A stretch of DNA of 64,000 nucleotides from Linyphia triangularis. Lineage: Eukaryota; Arthropoda; Arachnida; Araneae; Linyphiidae. Below the pieces are notes generated by a model, which worked only from the letters and a program-made list of their open reading frames with translations, did not search any database and was not told the DNA's origin. Location: positions 99,435,918-99,499,917 of the forward strand of contig OZ021721.1 of NCBI GenBank assembly GCA_963978545.1, given 5' to 3'. Position numbers and translations under genes: made by a program. Of the stretch, positions 46,181 to 56,235 are shown one piece after another. Numbering within the stretch: the stretch's first letter is position 1; each line of letters starts with the position of its first letter.

Positions 46181-46527
46181 TCCTTCCATTCCAATTCGAT
46201 GCTTCTTGAAAACTGATTTAAGTAGGCAATGGATTTTAAGACGTCATTAGTATCTAAATTAATAAATAATAACATAACCAATTTGAATCAGTTTTAAAAG
46301 AAGAAGGGGGAAAATCCTCGTATTCTCCTTTTATCATTGAAAGCAAAAGATTATTCCTTCCATGTCAATTCGTTGCTTCTTCAAAACTGATTTAAGTGAG
46401 CAATGGATTTTAAGACGGCATTAGTATGTAAATTAATGAATAATAACATTGCCAATTTGAATTAGTTTTAAAAGAAGGAGAAAAATCATCGAATTCTCCT
46501 TTTATCATTGAAAGCAAAAGAATGATC
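46181..46527. repeat. 174-bp tandem duplication
   Basis: The copies start TCCTTCCAT near 46181 and 46355. Shared blocks are AAAACTGATTTAAGT, GCAATGGATTTTAAGACG, AATAATAACAT, CAATTTGAAT.AGTTTTAAA and ATTCTCCTTTTATCATTGAA. They are close to 90 percent alike by eye. Confidence 0.87.
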
Positions 46528-46644
46528 AAAACAAAACAAAAATAGGATGCTTATTATTTGACAAGTTATTACATATTTGGTGATAGGCTTTCGTATTAGA
46601 CCGTTTTCGTATTTCCAACAGTTCGTCCCTACAGGCCCATTATG

Positions 46645-46856
46645 CAGGGTGTCTACAAATTAATTGGGTAATGGACTTCAAATAGATCTGGTTAACTCTT
46701 AATAACTCGGCATTAATAACCATTCTTTTTTCCCAACTAATTTATGTCCACCATACCATTCTGTATACAAAAGAAAAAAGGTTTATTATGCCTAGTTATT
46801 ATGAGTTATACAGATCTATTTGAACTCCATTGTCCAACTAATTTGTAGACACCCTG
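46645..46856. mobile_element. Mariner-type palindromic MITE, 212 bp
   Basis: Left end CAGGGTGTCTACAAATTAAT; right end ATTTGTAGACACCCTG followed by TA. The inner arms pair over about 100 bp: CAAATAGATCTGGTTAACTC faces GAGTTATACAGATCTATTTG. The left flank is TG rather than TA, so the left TA target duplication has mutated or the call is slightly off. Confidence 0.82.
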
Positions 46857-47316
46857 TATTGTCAAATTAATAACGTTTCTCAACATTCTATTAAAGATTC
46901 AGAATGAAGGTTGCAAAACTTACTGTCACTTTTCCGTTTGTTATCAAAGAAGGTGGACAATGGCTTTCTAATAGATTATTGATTTCGCCTATCAATATTA
47001 TCTGCGCTCTTTTTCAACGCTCCAAAAAAGATACAGGACATGGATTGAAATGGTATGTATGGATGACTCATTGGGGACCAAATAGAAAAATAACCAGTTA
47101 TTTACACTTCTTTTTAAGTGATATGTACAAATTTGACTACTGAATAATAATTAAGCTCTTTAATGAACATTCGATATTTATTATTCTGTAGATATTTTGA
47201 TTCTGTATTGGAATGATGCGTATTCAATTTGAGCTAATATTTAGTCACTTGTGCATCTCTTATAACCTTTTAATTTTTATTTAATGTAAAATTTACGTTG
47301 CTTAAAAATCTTTATT
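46857..47316. other. No recognised gene
   Basis: A 79-codon frame at 46904-47143 is the most protein-like stretch here (aromatic-rich, with WYVWMTHWGPN), but I cannot place it in a family and there is no second exon or homologue in the window. Confidence 0.35.
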
Positions 47317-47600
47317 ATTTCTAGACGGTGGCTTTTTGAGATGATCTCTTTTTATCCCTTTACACAAAAACAAAATAGATTAATTAAGTACCAATTTAAA
47401 GGCTAAGATCTCCTCTTCTGACAAATATCTTGTTTACTATTGAATATTGTGTGTTACTTGTTTGAAAGTCGAAGCTCAAAAAAATCAGAAATAGTGCAAA
47501 AAATGTTGAAAGTTGTGATAGTAAGCATGAAGAAAGCAGCACTAAAAACAAAAAATTACAATTTAAGCACGTTGAGGCAACCTAATGAGCTTCCAAAAGC
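47317..47600 (-). mobile_element. F1 repeat, left end lost
   Basis: On the minus strand are GCTCATTAGGTTGCCTCAAC, GTGCTGC, AACATTTTTTGCACTATTTC, TGATTTTTTTGAGCTTCGAC, GGAGATCTTAGCC, GGATAAAAAGAGATC and CCGTCTAGAAATAAT. The middle is the short, non-minisatellite form. The first approximately 90 bp of F1 are absent. Confidence 0.62.
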
Positions 47601-48334
47601 GTAATCCTATAAGAAATTGCAAATGCACAAACTTCACATGGGTCCCCTATTGAGTGGTACACTCATACGTATGATATCTTTTCAAACATCGTTACAGTGA
47701 CGAAAAATATAGCGATTGAATATAATTCTTCTTTAGAAGGACTCCACAGAAAAGGGATTCCTTGATCACCTCCTCTGAACTTCGTTAGACAATATTTTAA
47801 TAAAGTGTAAATTCTTCTTATAAAGGACTCTATGGAATATACAAAAGTAGTTTTTCTGCTAAGCTTTGCTTAAATTTGCTTAGCAATTTTCTTTACGTTG
47901 TATTTTAACTTTTCTAACCACTCAACGTTATATTCACCAGTGGATGACTACCACTTCATGTTCACAGTTTTTCTTTCTTTGCTGACATTGGACTCTAAAC
48001 ATTTCACGAATGTGATGAATTTTCTTATTCTCGTTTCATATTTCTAACTTCCATGATCAATGATCATCCCATATTCACAAACACATCACTTCTACTACTG
48101 TTCTGAAAACTAATCTTTCCTTTTCTACATCAGCCTTACCCATTAGCAACAATAGCGTGACCACATAACTAACTTACTTAAAACTGTCAATTAGTTATAA
48201 TAAAATAGCCACCCAGTGTAAAACTACCAGTTGTACCAGCGTACTCTCAGCAGTGGTTTTTCATATTCAGCCATAACTATTTTAATACAGTAACGTATGT
48301 TAAAAAAAAAAAATGCCTACATAACTTCCTTTCA
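47601..48334. other. Unassigned DNA
   Basis: No recognisable repeat ends or coding frames. An A-run of 12 at 48302-48313 lies at the start of the next segment. Confidence 0.45.
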
Positions 48335-48349
48335 TTGCAAATGGAAATA

Positions 48350-48430
48350 GGCTGAGTGGTTGAATGGTAAAGCACTCGCTTTCTATACGATTTTCTGCAA
48401 TTTGGTTTCCATTCATTGAGTCTTTATGCA
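48350..48430 (+). repeat. Degenerate tRNA-like sequence
   Basis: GGCTGAGTGGTTGAATGGTA with AAAGCACTCGC looks like a tRNA 5' half with an A box. GGTTTCCATTC about 40 bp on is a poor B box (GGTTCGAATCC expected). The stems cannot be completed, so it is a tRNA pseudogene or SINE head at best. Confidence 0.35.
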
Positions 48431-48634
48431 ATCGAGGCTCACTCATCTTCTTTTCAATAAGTAGTAAAATAAATTTTTCTAAGGATAGGACCGGCAATCA
48501 ATAACACAATTCCTCGATCTACTTACAGATTTGTTGAAATCAGTAAACGTACATAATGAGATCAAGAATTGGAATCAAAACAGTATAGCAATTATTCACT
48601 AGTACATGGAACTGGAATGGTCTATAATTATATA

Positions 48635-48898
48635 GGTTGGTTGGTTGGTTGGTTGGTTGGTTGGTTGGTTGGTTGGTTGGTTGGTTGGTTGGTTGGTTGG
48701 TTGGTTGGTTGGTTGGTTGGTTGGTTGGTTGGTTGGTTGGTTGGTTGGTTGGTTGGTTGGTTGGTTGGTTGGTTGGTTGGTTGGTTGGTTGGTTGGTTGG
48801 TTGGTTGGTTGGTTGGTTGGTTGGTTGGTTGGTTGGTTGGTTGGTTGGTTGGTTGGTTGGTTGGTTGGTTGGTTGGTTGGTTGGTTGGTTGGTTGGTT
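48635..48898. repeat. (GGTT)n microsatellite, 66 units
   Basis: 264 bp of uninterrupted GGTT. Because 4 does not divide by 3, all three frames stay open and encode a GWLV-type repeat on one strand and a PTNQ-type repeat on the other. That explains several long open frames here, none of which is a gene. It abuts the 188-bp array directly. Confidence 0.98.
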
Positions 48899-49350
48899 CA
48901 TCAGCAAATGATATGCAGATGTGATGAAATGTACTTATATGAATCAATTTTACGAAGTGGTGTAAATGAAGTTGATGACTATGGGGTATTAAATGCAGTG
49001 AATTTGTAAGACACACAGACGAGTGTTCAATACCCCATAGTCACCAATTTTGTTTATTGACATATCCATCCAAATAAAAATAAACCTCATCAGTAAATCA
49101 TATGCAGATGTCATCAAATTTACTTATATGAATCAATTTTGCGAAGAGGTGTATTTGAAATTGATGACCATGGGGTTTTGAATGCAGTAAATTTGTGAAA
49201 CACACAGGCGGGTATTCAATACCCCATAGTCATCAAATTTTTTTATTGACATATCCATCCAAATGAAAACAAGCCTCATCAGTAAATCATATGCAGATGT
49301 CATCAAATTTACTTAAACGAATCAATTTTGCGAAGAGGTGTATTTGAAGT
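48899..49350. repeat. 188-bp tandem repeat, about 2.4 units
   Basis: CATCAG.AAAT.ATATGCAGA starts units at 48899, 49088 and 49276. Inside each complete unit GATGACTATGGGGTATT and AATACCCCATAGTCA face each other across about 45 bp, so each unit can form a stable hairpin. The third unit stops after GAGGTGTATTTGAAG. Confidence 0.9.
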
Positions 49351-50282
49351 TCCATACCTATCTATCCAACATAGCACTTGTCTCTCACTGTTTCGCAGTT
49401 ATGTCATTTCAAAGCTATGGATTCCTTTCTGAAAGACCCTATGAATACACTTTTTTTTTTTAACTCAGGGCTTCATGTGCAGTACGTTTTATCGACTATT
49501 GTTTCGACTTAAAGTATTCTGCATTCCCATATTTTTATGTAGTTTCAAAAGTACCTTTTAGTCGATCTAATTTATTAGTTTTCTACCCTTCTTCTTTATC
49601 AATTGCGTTCCCGTAAAGTACATCAATTTCTTTTTTCGGAAGAATTAACAGCAACATCGCCTGAAGTACTTTCCGCCTTTCTCCACTATCTTTCGTCAAT
49701 TGACACTATCCAATACGGCTAGATATTTCGCCCACTATTACCCAATCCATTATAGTGTTTCCTTTTAGTGAGTTATTGCCCTACTAGATACGAAAGAAGC
49801 CCTGAAGGAGTGGCTTTATTACGAATCGACCCTTGCCAAACAGGCCTTACTCAACTCTGGGAGGAAAGCAAAGAGAGGCTATTTTTTATTTGGTATGAAT
49901 GAATAATACATTAAATCGGAAGGAAGCTATGGGGTATTACGTCACAATCTGGATATGTATGCTATATCAAGTTTTCATACAAGGGAGACTTCTTACACTC
50001 GGTTATTATCTTGCTTGGAACTGGTGTTGTAGTTGTTGTATCGTGAAATATTGCGCTTATTTTCTACTCGAACATTAGTGTTCCAATTTATCAGAAGTCT
50101 GTTGTATTTTCATACTATGTAATTACTTTTCTGTTCTTGTTTTTCTATGTTTATTATCACCTATTAGTTCTCACGCTATTAAACAACTACAATTAAAAAA
50201 TGAAACTTTAAAGCAGTATAAGAAATGCTCAATTGATTTCAAAAAATAGATTACTTAGACTCATATCTAATAATTTAAAGCA
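49351..50282. other. No recognised gene; short coding-like stretch
   Basis: A plus frame at about 49770-49905 (VIALLDTKEALKEWLYY, then KQALLNSGRKAKRGYFLFG) is less AT-rich than its surroundings and reads like protein, but I cannot assign it and it has no clear start. No other feature seen. Confidence 0.3.
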
Positions 50283-50362
50283 GTGGGAAGTTTACTTCCA
50301 ACCAGCTTTATTAATTATTAAATGTCGATCGGAAGCTCCCAGTGGGAAACATACTTCCCACC
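50283..50362. repeat. Inverted repeats of GTGGGAAG / CTTCCCAC
   Basis: CAGTGGGAAGTTTACTTCCA and CCAGTGGGAAACATACTTCC are two small adjacent hairpins or a tandem pair, ending CTTCCCACC. They resemble the hairpin at 7363-7392. Confidence 0.5.
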
Positions 50363-50805
50363 AAAAAAAATGGTATTAAAAATCAAATTAATTTTAAGTA
50401 ATAAGCTAAATTAATTTATTTTAATAAATCCCAAAAATATTTTAACATAACATTACTAGAAAGAAATGGCCATATGAAGGGTTAACATTTGACCTACTTG
50501 CGATGATCTTATGATAATATTTTCTGTAGTTAATCCGTTATTATTAACCCATTAACTACGGTTGTTAAGAAAATTTGCTAAACGACATTTTAGGTTTTTT
50601 CTATGCTAATAAATTGCGATTGTGGTTCCAGTTAGTGTTTTTTAAAAATCATAAAATACATTTTTCAAAAAATCTGAAAAATTCAAAATATAGTTAAAAA
50701 AATCTAAATAAATAAGGTAAAGATAAAAAGCCATTATTTTTAACTATTTCATAGTCTTCTTTAATGGGTTAAAAATATATTTTATAAATTATTTTTATAC
50801 CACAC
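50363..50805. other. AT-rich spacer, no feature seen
   Basis: No terminal repeats or coding pattern. It ends at the F1 left end, ACACTAGTGGGTGGGC. Confidence 0.5.
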
Positions 50806-51082
50806 TAGTGGGTGGGCTTTTAAAATTGCTTAGAGGAAATCTCTTTTGGAAATGCATCATAGTTAGTTATTGTCTATTGATGAGAGATATAAGATTCCTT
50901 GGGTTTCCTCAAAGTGCTTATATTACAGTTTTCTCTTTTCTATATTGCTGAAATCTTTGTATATTGTCAAAGCGATAAAAAGTATTACTATTTCTGATTT
51001 TTTTAATTTCGATTTTCAAGTACGTAACATAATGAAAATGTGCAGTTGTAAATACATTGTTCGTTAGAAGTAGAGGGTTTAG
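50806..51082 (+). mobile_element. F1 repeat, left part, interrupted at 51083
   Basis: CACTAGTGGGTGGGC, AAAATTGCTTAGAGGAAATC, TTGATGAGAGATATAAGATT, TTTCTGATTTTTTTAATTTC and AAATACATTGTTCGTTAG follow the short F1 form. It stops at GGGTTTAG, where the inverted-repeat insertion begins. The rest of F1 resumes at 53549. Confidence 0.72.
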
Positions 51083-51830
51083 CCGGGGCCATCGTGAAAT
51101 CTCTCTTTTCCCTCTTTAGTTGATCGGGCCAGACCATAGCTTTCGTGACGTCACAACTTCAACTCTCGCTAATACCATTTCAGATAGGGAAGAATAGAGA
51201 GGGATGGGACTTTTTTTACAAAAATATTTCCTGTAAACTATTTTCCACCGTTACAGCATTGAAACATTAAGAATAACATATTCAAACATTTTTACTCACT
51301 TAAAAAATAAAAATATGATGGTAATTAATAATATATAATTTTTACTGGTAAATTAAAATAGCAAGAAAAATGTCCTATCCCTTATGCGAGAGACGAATTG
51401 GACATGTTTTATAAAGCTAAAATTCACACATAATTTTTACAAATATGAAAGAGTTAATGTTTCACTTTTGTTCCTAAAGTTTATTATGTATTATAAAATT
51501 TATTTAACCTAATATTAGAGAAATCTTAATAAAAAAAATAGGTAGTGCAGTTACAAACTTTTGTGGATGCAACATGACAATTTTTTTTTTCCTTACATAC
51601 TTGGCTTGAATACTTTGTTCTATTTCTTATACAATTCAATTACCTGCTAATCAAATTGCTAATTCATAAAAATCTACACAATCAAACTGCTAATTCATAA
51701 ATATTATTTATTGGGTCTACAAAATATTATTGTATGAGCAATCTTAAAATATAATAAAAATAAAGAGCACAAAGTTAGACCTTAAACAGCCAAAAAACAG
51801 ATATTAAAATATGAATCTTAAAAATATTTA

Positions 51831-51880
51831 AAATCCCGACCGAGTTTCTTCGTCATGGAGCTTGAATCCAGCCGGGATTT
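51831..51880 (-). other. Stem-loop with hammerhead-ribozyme-like 3' half
   Basis: On the minus strand AAATCCC and GGGATTT close a 50-nt element. Just before the closing arm is GAAACTCGGTC, which has the GAAA box, a one-pair stem III with TCG loop, and a GUC cleavage triplet. The CUGANGA core is not intact (CTGGATTCAAG or ATGACGA stand in its place), so it would be inactive. Hammerheads are known in Penelope-like elements, and this lies 3' of the RT remnant. Tentative. Confidence 0.35.
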
Positions 51881-52379
51881 TAATGGAGGCTTTTCTGAAA
51901 TGCGACTGAAATAATATATCAATCACATTCAAGCCCCTACGCATCCAGCCGGATAGACAAGAAGTCAAAAATATTCACAAATACTAAAACGAGACGTACC
52001 TTGTAAACCAAACTTAACAAAATAGCTGTCTTTCTAAGTTTAATGTCCACGTTGATTCGAGATGAACCCAGTCCAGCACCAAGAGTTTAAGTATTGAAAA
52101 ACATAATTCCCAAAATTGCCCCGCATAAAACATTTAAAACTTCACTGCCATCTATGTTCCACGAAAAATTGAAAACAAAATTATAATAAAATATTTAAAC
52201 CAGTTAGGTCTATTTAACTGGATTTCAATATCGCCCAAAGAATGGAATCAGAAACCAAAAAAAATTTTAAAAAGACGAAAATTCAAAAATATTTAGTAAA
52301 TCCATTTTTTCTCAAATTGTCCCTAAAAATTCCAAAAGCCAAATTAAAGTCCGTAGCATTATTGCAAATACTCTTAATT

Positions 52380-53335
52380 TCATTTAGTTGTTGTATAGTA
52401 AATATTTCTAAAAATTTTGAAATTTAAATTGCAATTAAAATTCGAAAGACAAATAACTTCGAAATTAAAATCCTGTCTTTTGTCATAAACCCCAATATTT
52501 ACTGAATAATAAATTATCTTTAAATTTAAATCGAGATAATGAGCGCTCTTGTAATTATTATTGTTTTTTGTTTTTTTTTTAATCAAATCCTTCAAGTAAA
52601 TCTCTATAAATTTGTCCAAATCATTGAAATTAAAAATAATTGTCATCAACATATCTAAAAGCTTCAATATTATTATATTCTAGAAATCTCCTTTCGAGTA
52701 AATAATAATCGGCAAAGTCGCTAGAAAAGCTATTTCTCCTTAGGAATTCCTTTAGTTTGTCCATCAAAATTGTTTCCATTAAATAAATTATTTTCAAAAC
52801 TATTAATTAGCAAAACTCTAACAATTCTATCTTATTTAAATCAGAGTTTTAAGAAAATTATCAAAAATATCAGAGCAAGTTATCATTATGTGGTATACTG
52901 GTGAATAAATTTTAGAAATTAAATGTATGAACAAAAACTCAATTTTGTTATTATTAATAAAATGCAAAATCTCATTATTTTTAATCAAGAAATGATTTTC
53001 AAACATTACCTTGTCCAAAACAAGTTTTAAAAATATGTTTATATAAAAAAAAATTCTTAGATAATCATTGTAACAATTTGTAGAGCAAGTTACGAAACGA
53101 AATTTCAAAACAGATTTATGAAATTTAACTGATGGAAAAAGATAAGGATATTTTTTTTTTTTTTTTTTTTTTTTTTGCAAAAGCCAAATTCCTGTCATCC
53201 AATTCCTTTTTGGTCTAATGAACTTTAACATAAGTATCATTTCCTTTATAATCATTAAACATTAAATTTCTACAAAAACTCTTGTAAATAATACAAAAAT
53301 TATTAGTAGTTTTATCCACCAGTATAATAATTCAA
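52380..53335 (-). pseudogene. Penelope-like element reverse transcriptase, frameshifted
   Basis: Minus strand, in order. VDKTTNNF lies at about 53305-53330, then NDYKGNDTYVKVH and LDDRNLAFAK, then an A-run. Next come YPYLFPSVKFHKSVLKFRFV, TCSTNCYND and INNNKI, then a SKIY(T/S) stretch, a GIP motif near 52740, SFSSDFADYYLLERRF and RYVDDNYF. That YVDD at about 52640-52655 is the catalytic motif. It is followed by FNFNDLDKFIEIYLKDLI and AHYLDLNLKI...VNIGVYDKRQDFN. This order and wording are those of Penelope-like RTs. At least three frameshifts and several stops break it. The GIY-YIG endonuclease expected after RT was not recognised. Confidence 0.8.
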
Positions 53336-53400
53336 ATTGGATTATTACAGTGGTGGATAAAACTGCAAATAACTTTTATATTATGTGCAAGAGTTTTTAT
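53272..53400. repeat. Palindrome made of two inverted copies of the RT N-terminal region
   Basis: CAAAAACTCTTG...GTTTTATCCACCA (53273-53321) faces TGGTGGATAAAAC...CAAGAGTTTTTA (53351-53399). Both arms encode a VDKT(T/A)NNF peptide, on opposite strands. The loop carries a further 7-bp pair, TAATAAT/ATTATTA. The right arm is thus the 5' end of a second, inverted Penelope-like copy joined to the right inverted end. Confidence 0.8.
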
Positions 53401-53548
53401 GCAATACATATTTGGTGGCGAAAAGTCCTTGAAGGAAGAATCAAGCCTGGTGAAGTTGAAAGTGTGACGTCATCTGCGAAAACTATTGCTGTGGTCTGGC
53501 CCGATCAACTAAAGAGGGAAAGAGCGGTTGGTTTCACGATGGCCCCGG

Positions 53549-53640
53549 TTTAGCCTTTAAATTGGTAAATCATTTATTAATTTTGGTTTCGCATAAAGGA
53601 TGTAAAAAGAATAGTCACAAAATACACCGTCTAGAAATAG
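53549..53640 (+). mobile_element. F1 repeat, right part after the insertion
   Basis: TTTAGCCTTTAAATTGGTAA, TTTTGGTTTCGCATAAAGG, TAGTCACAAAATACACCG and TCTAGAAATAG complete the F1 copy begun at 50806. Confidence 0.75.
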
Positions 53641-54482
53641 CACATATGACTGGCCATAATCAATATAAGACACTGGTTTGTTCCTTTTGTCTAATTAGAT
53701 ACAATACTAATCCTATACGAGGGCAAGTCCTTTTCAAACACCATCGTTTCTTTTTTTACGACGTAATTTTTTTAGTAGTATGTGTCACGTGACTTAGGAC
53801 CTTAGGGTTTTGAATCGCAAGGGGCCTAGTTTTTATTGGAGACATTTTGAAGACAGTCTTTATTTTTCTTGTAAATATTTTGACAGATTTTTTTCTGATG
53901 TCAGTCAATTATAAATGCTACAATTGAGTTTTTACGCTTTTACTTTAACGATGCCATTTGATAGATGGATTTTTTCTAAACAACTTTATCATATATATTC
54001 ATAGCAAATTCGATGCATTAACATACATTGAATTAAACAATATTCCCTTGTAAACTCTCCACTGAAATATAGTACAAATAGAATACAAATAAAAATCTTT
54101 CTGAATATATTAATCCATATTATATAAAATGCAAATTTCATCGAGTCGTAATATACTTTCCATTTCTATACCTTAGCAGAAGATTTCCGATGCTCAATAT
54201 AGACATTTAGAGTGTTATATTAAACACCACAATAAATATCCTGTTATCATATCAGAATACAAGATGTCATTAGAACTTCATTTTGTAACCTTAATTACTT
54301 TAACGAATTTCGTGAAAATTACTTGAAAGTCTCATCGTACAATTTAGCTAATTTTCCCCCAATGAACATTCATTTCTGGTGTCTTCTGCTTTGATTCGAT
54401 AAGTACCAGTTAATGAATCCTAAACTAAACCATTCACTCAAGAAATTTATTTAAACTGTTTTCTGAAAAATAAAAGGGGATG
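53641..54482. other. AT-rich spacer, no feature seen
   Basis: Frames are short and unrecognised. CCTTAGGGTTTTGAATCGCA near 53800 is the least AT-rich part. No terminal repeats found. Confidence 0.45.
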
Positions 54483-54755
54483 ACTATAGAATATAGATTC
54501 ACGTATATTGAAAATAATGATTCATGGCCTTGAAACTATGGATTCATGTAACTCAAAAATATAGACTCCTATCATTGAAAATATAGATTTATGTAACTCA
54601 AAAATATAGGTTCGTAACCTTCAAAATATTAATTCCTTTAATTCGAAAATAAAGAATCATAGCATTGAAAGTATGAATTCATGTGCTCGAAAATATAGAT
54701 TCGTGGTCTTGAAAATATGAATTCATGTAACTCAAAGTATGGATTCGTATTACAA
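54483..54755. repeat. 30-bp AT-rich minisatellite, about nine diverged units
   Basis: Variants of GAAAATATAGATTCATG followed by TAACTC or GCCTT repeat every 28-31 bp, alternating between TAACTCAAAAATATAG and CATTGAAAATATAG forms. That suggests a dimeric 60-bp unit. Confidence 0.75.
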
Positions 54756-54889
54756 AAAAAAAGCTACAAGAGTACTTATATTATAGTCTTGCAATGAAGT
54801 TTCTCATACGCGTTTCACAATCCTTCATTTATTTCAGTTTACAATGTTCCAAATATCAATTTACAGTCATTTTTCATCGTCTTTTCTCG

Positions 54890-55248
54890 TGTCTTCTGAT
54901 GAGTATACAGAAAAAAAGATGTCCTTCAACCCAAGCAATGGACTGGTTTCTTTTTCGATCTAATGTCCTTTCGCTTCCCTATTTCTGATGCAGCATATTG
55001 TGAGTGCTTTTTCTTCTTCCATGATTTCGTGCAGTGTTTCGCTTCCGCAGTTCCAGCACGACATGCAAACCGTACTTGCATACAGGAAAAGCTAAAAGAA
55101 TCAATAGCCAGCGCAGTTTTCTCAAATCCACTTCATTGGGTCTTTTGTCGACAGACGGAGATGATGATAGCTAATAGTGCCTTTGCCATCACGGCCTCCA
55201 AAGTCAGGAAGGTGGTCAAAGGGGTGCTGCCCAAAGTGACATCACCCC
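54890..55248 (+). other. Unrecognised open frame next to the 150-bp satellite
   Basis: The frame at 54963-55337 (124 codons) covers the least AT-rich stretch of the last 15 kb. Its second half, SIASAVFSNPLHWVFCRQTE to ASKVRKVVKGVLPKVTSPP, reads protein-like, but so does the opposite strand in part. It runs into the degenerate first satellite unit. I cannot name a family. It could be a decayed transposon or exon. Confidence 0.25.
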
Positions 55249-56235
55249 CTGTCAAAAGTAGGTACTTCTTGTACACTGTAACGCATGTCTTTGTAACTTT
55301 TTGTCTACTTCTGCCCTTACAGATAGTGAAATACTGAGTTTTGTTAATGAATCGTTATCACACCACACCATTAATTCTACCAGTAGTACCAAGTAGCTTT
55401 GTATTCTTGTATTTAGTAACGCCAGTCTTATTACTTGTAATGCTTTTCCTGCTTCTGCCTTCAAAAATACCCTAATACTGAGAATTATTTATTAATGACT
55501 TGTTGTCTCTGCTCCATTAATATACTACCACCTGTCAAAAGTAGTTTGTTTACTTTTTGTATTTAGCAACGCTCGTCTATGTACTTGTAACGCCTTGTCT
55601 GCTTCTGCCTTCAAAAATACCCTAATACTGAGAATTATTTATTAATGACTTGTTGTCTCTGCTCCATTAATATACTACCACCTGTCAAAAGTAGTTTGTT
55701 TACTTTTTGTATTTAGCAACGCTCGTCTATGTACTTGTAACGCCTTGTCTGCTTCTGCCTTCAAAAATACCCTAATACTGAGAATTATTTATTAATGACT
55801 TGTTGTCTCTGCTCCATTAATATACTACCACCTGTCAAAAGTAGTTTGTTTACTTTTTGTATTTAGCAACGCTCGTCTATGTACTTGTAACGCCTTGTCT
55901 GCTTCTGCCTTCAAAAATACCCTAATACTGAGAATTATTTATTAATGACTTGTTGTCTCTGCTCCATTAATATACTACCACCTGTCAAAAGTAGTTTGTT
56001 TACTTTTTGTATTTAGCAACGCTCGTCTATGTACTTGTAACGCCTTGTCTGCTTCTGCCTTCAAAAATACCCTAATACTGAGAATTATTTATTAATGACT
56101 TGTTGTCTCTGCTCCATTAATATACTACCACCTGTCAAAAGTAGTTTGTTTACTTTTTGTATTTAGCAACGCTCGTCTATGTACTTGTAACGCCTTGTCT
56201 GCTTCTGCCTTCAAAAATACCGTAATACTGGTTAT
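55249..56235. repeat. 150-bp tandem satellite, 4.6 identical units plus diverged leading units
   Basis: CCTGTCAAAAGTAGTTTGTT starts at 55531, 55681, 55831, 55981 and 56131, exactly 150 bp apart. The four complete units (55531-56130) are identical at every base, as are the first 90 bp of the fifth. Upstream at about 55249 and 55390 lie diverged units (CCTGTCAAAAGTAGGTACTT; AGTACCAAGTAGCTTTGTA). Identity among the inner units and divergence at the edge fit recent amplification, or collapse and expansion in assembly. Confidence 0.96.

Larger units (their letters stand above)
51083..53548. mobile_element. 2.47-kb insertion with about 95-bp inverted ends and TTTAG duplication
   Basis: TTTAG at 51078-51082 and 53549-53553 flanks CCGGGGCCATCGTGAAA on the left and its inverse on the right. 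The inverted ends stay recognisable for about 95 bp: CCCTCTTTAGTTGATCGGGC, CAGACCA, GACGTCAC and TTCAACT occur on both sides. The unbroken F1 sequence, TTAGCCTTTAAATTGG at other loci, confirms the insertion point. The interior is a decayed Penelope-like reverse transcriptase on the minus strand. The ends could be a DNA transposon that received the retroelement, or inverted terminal repeats of the Penelope-like element itself. I cannot decide from one copy. Confidence 0.75.

Noticed and set aside
48540..49016. Long open frames encoding PTNQ or GWLV repeats on both strands
   Set aside because: They are translations of an uninterrupted GGTT tract, which is open in every frame. No conserved flanks or start context.
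54963..55337. Conserved gene next to the 150-bp satellite
   Set aside because: Protein-like in part, but no family recognised, both strands partly open, and the frame ends in satellite sequence. Kept only as a low-confidence note.
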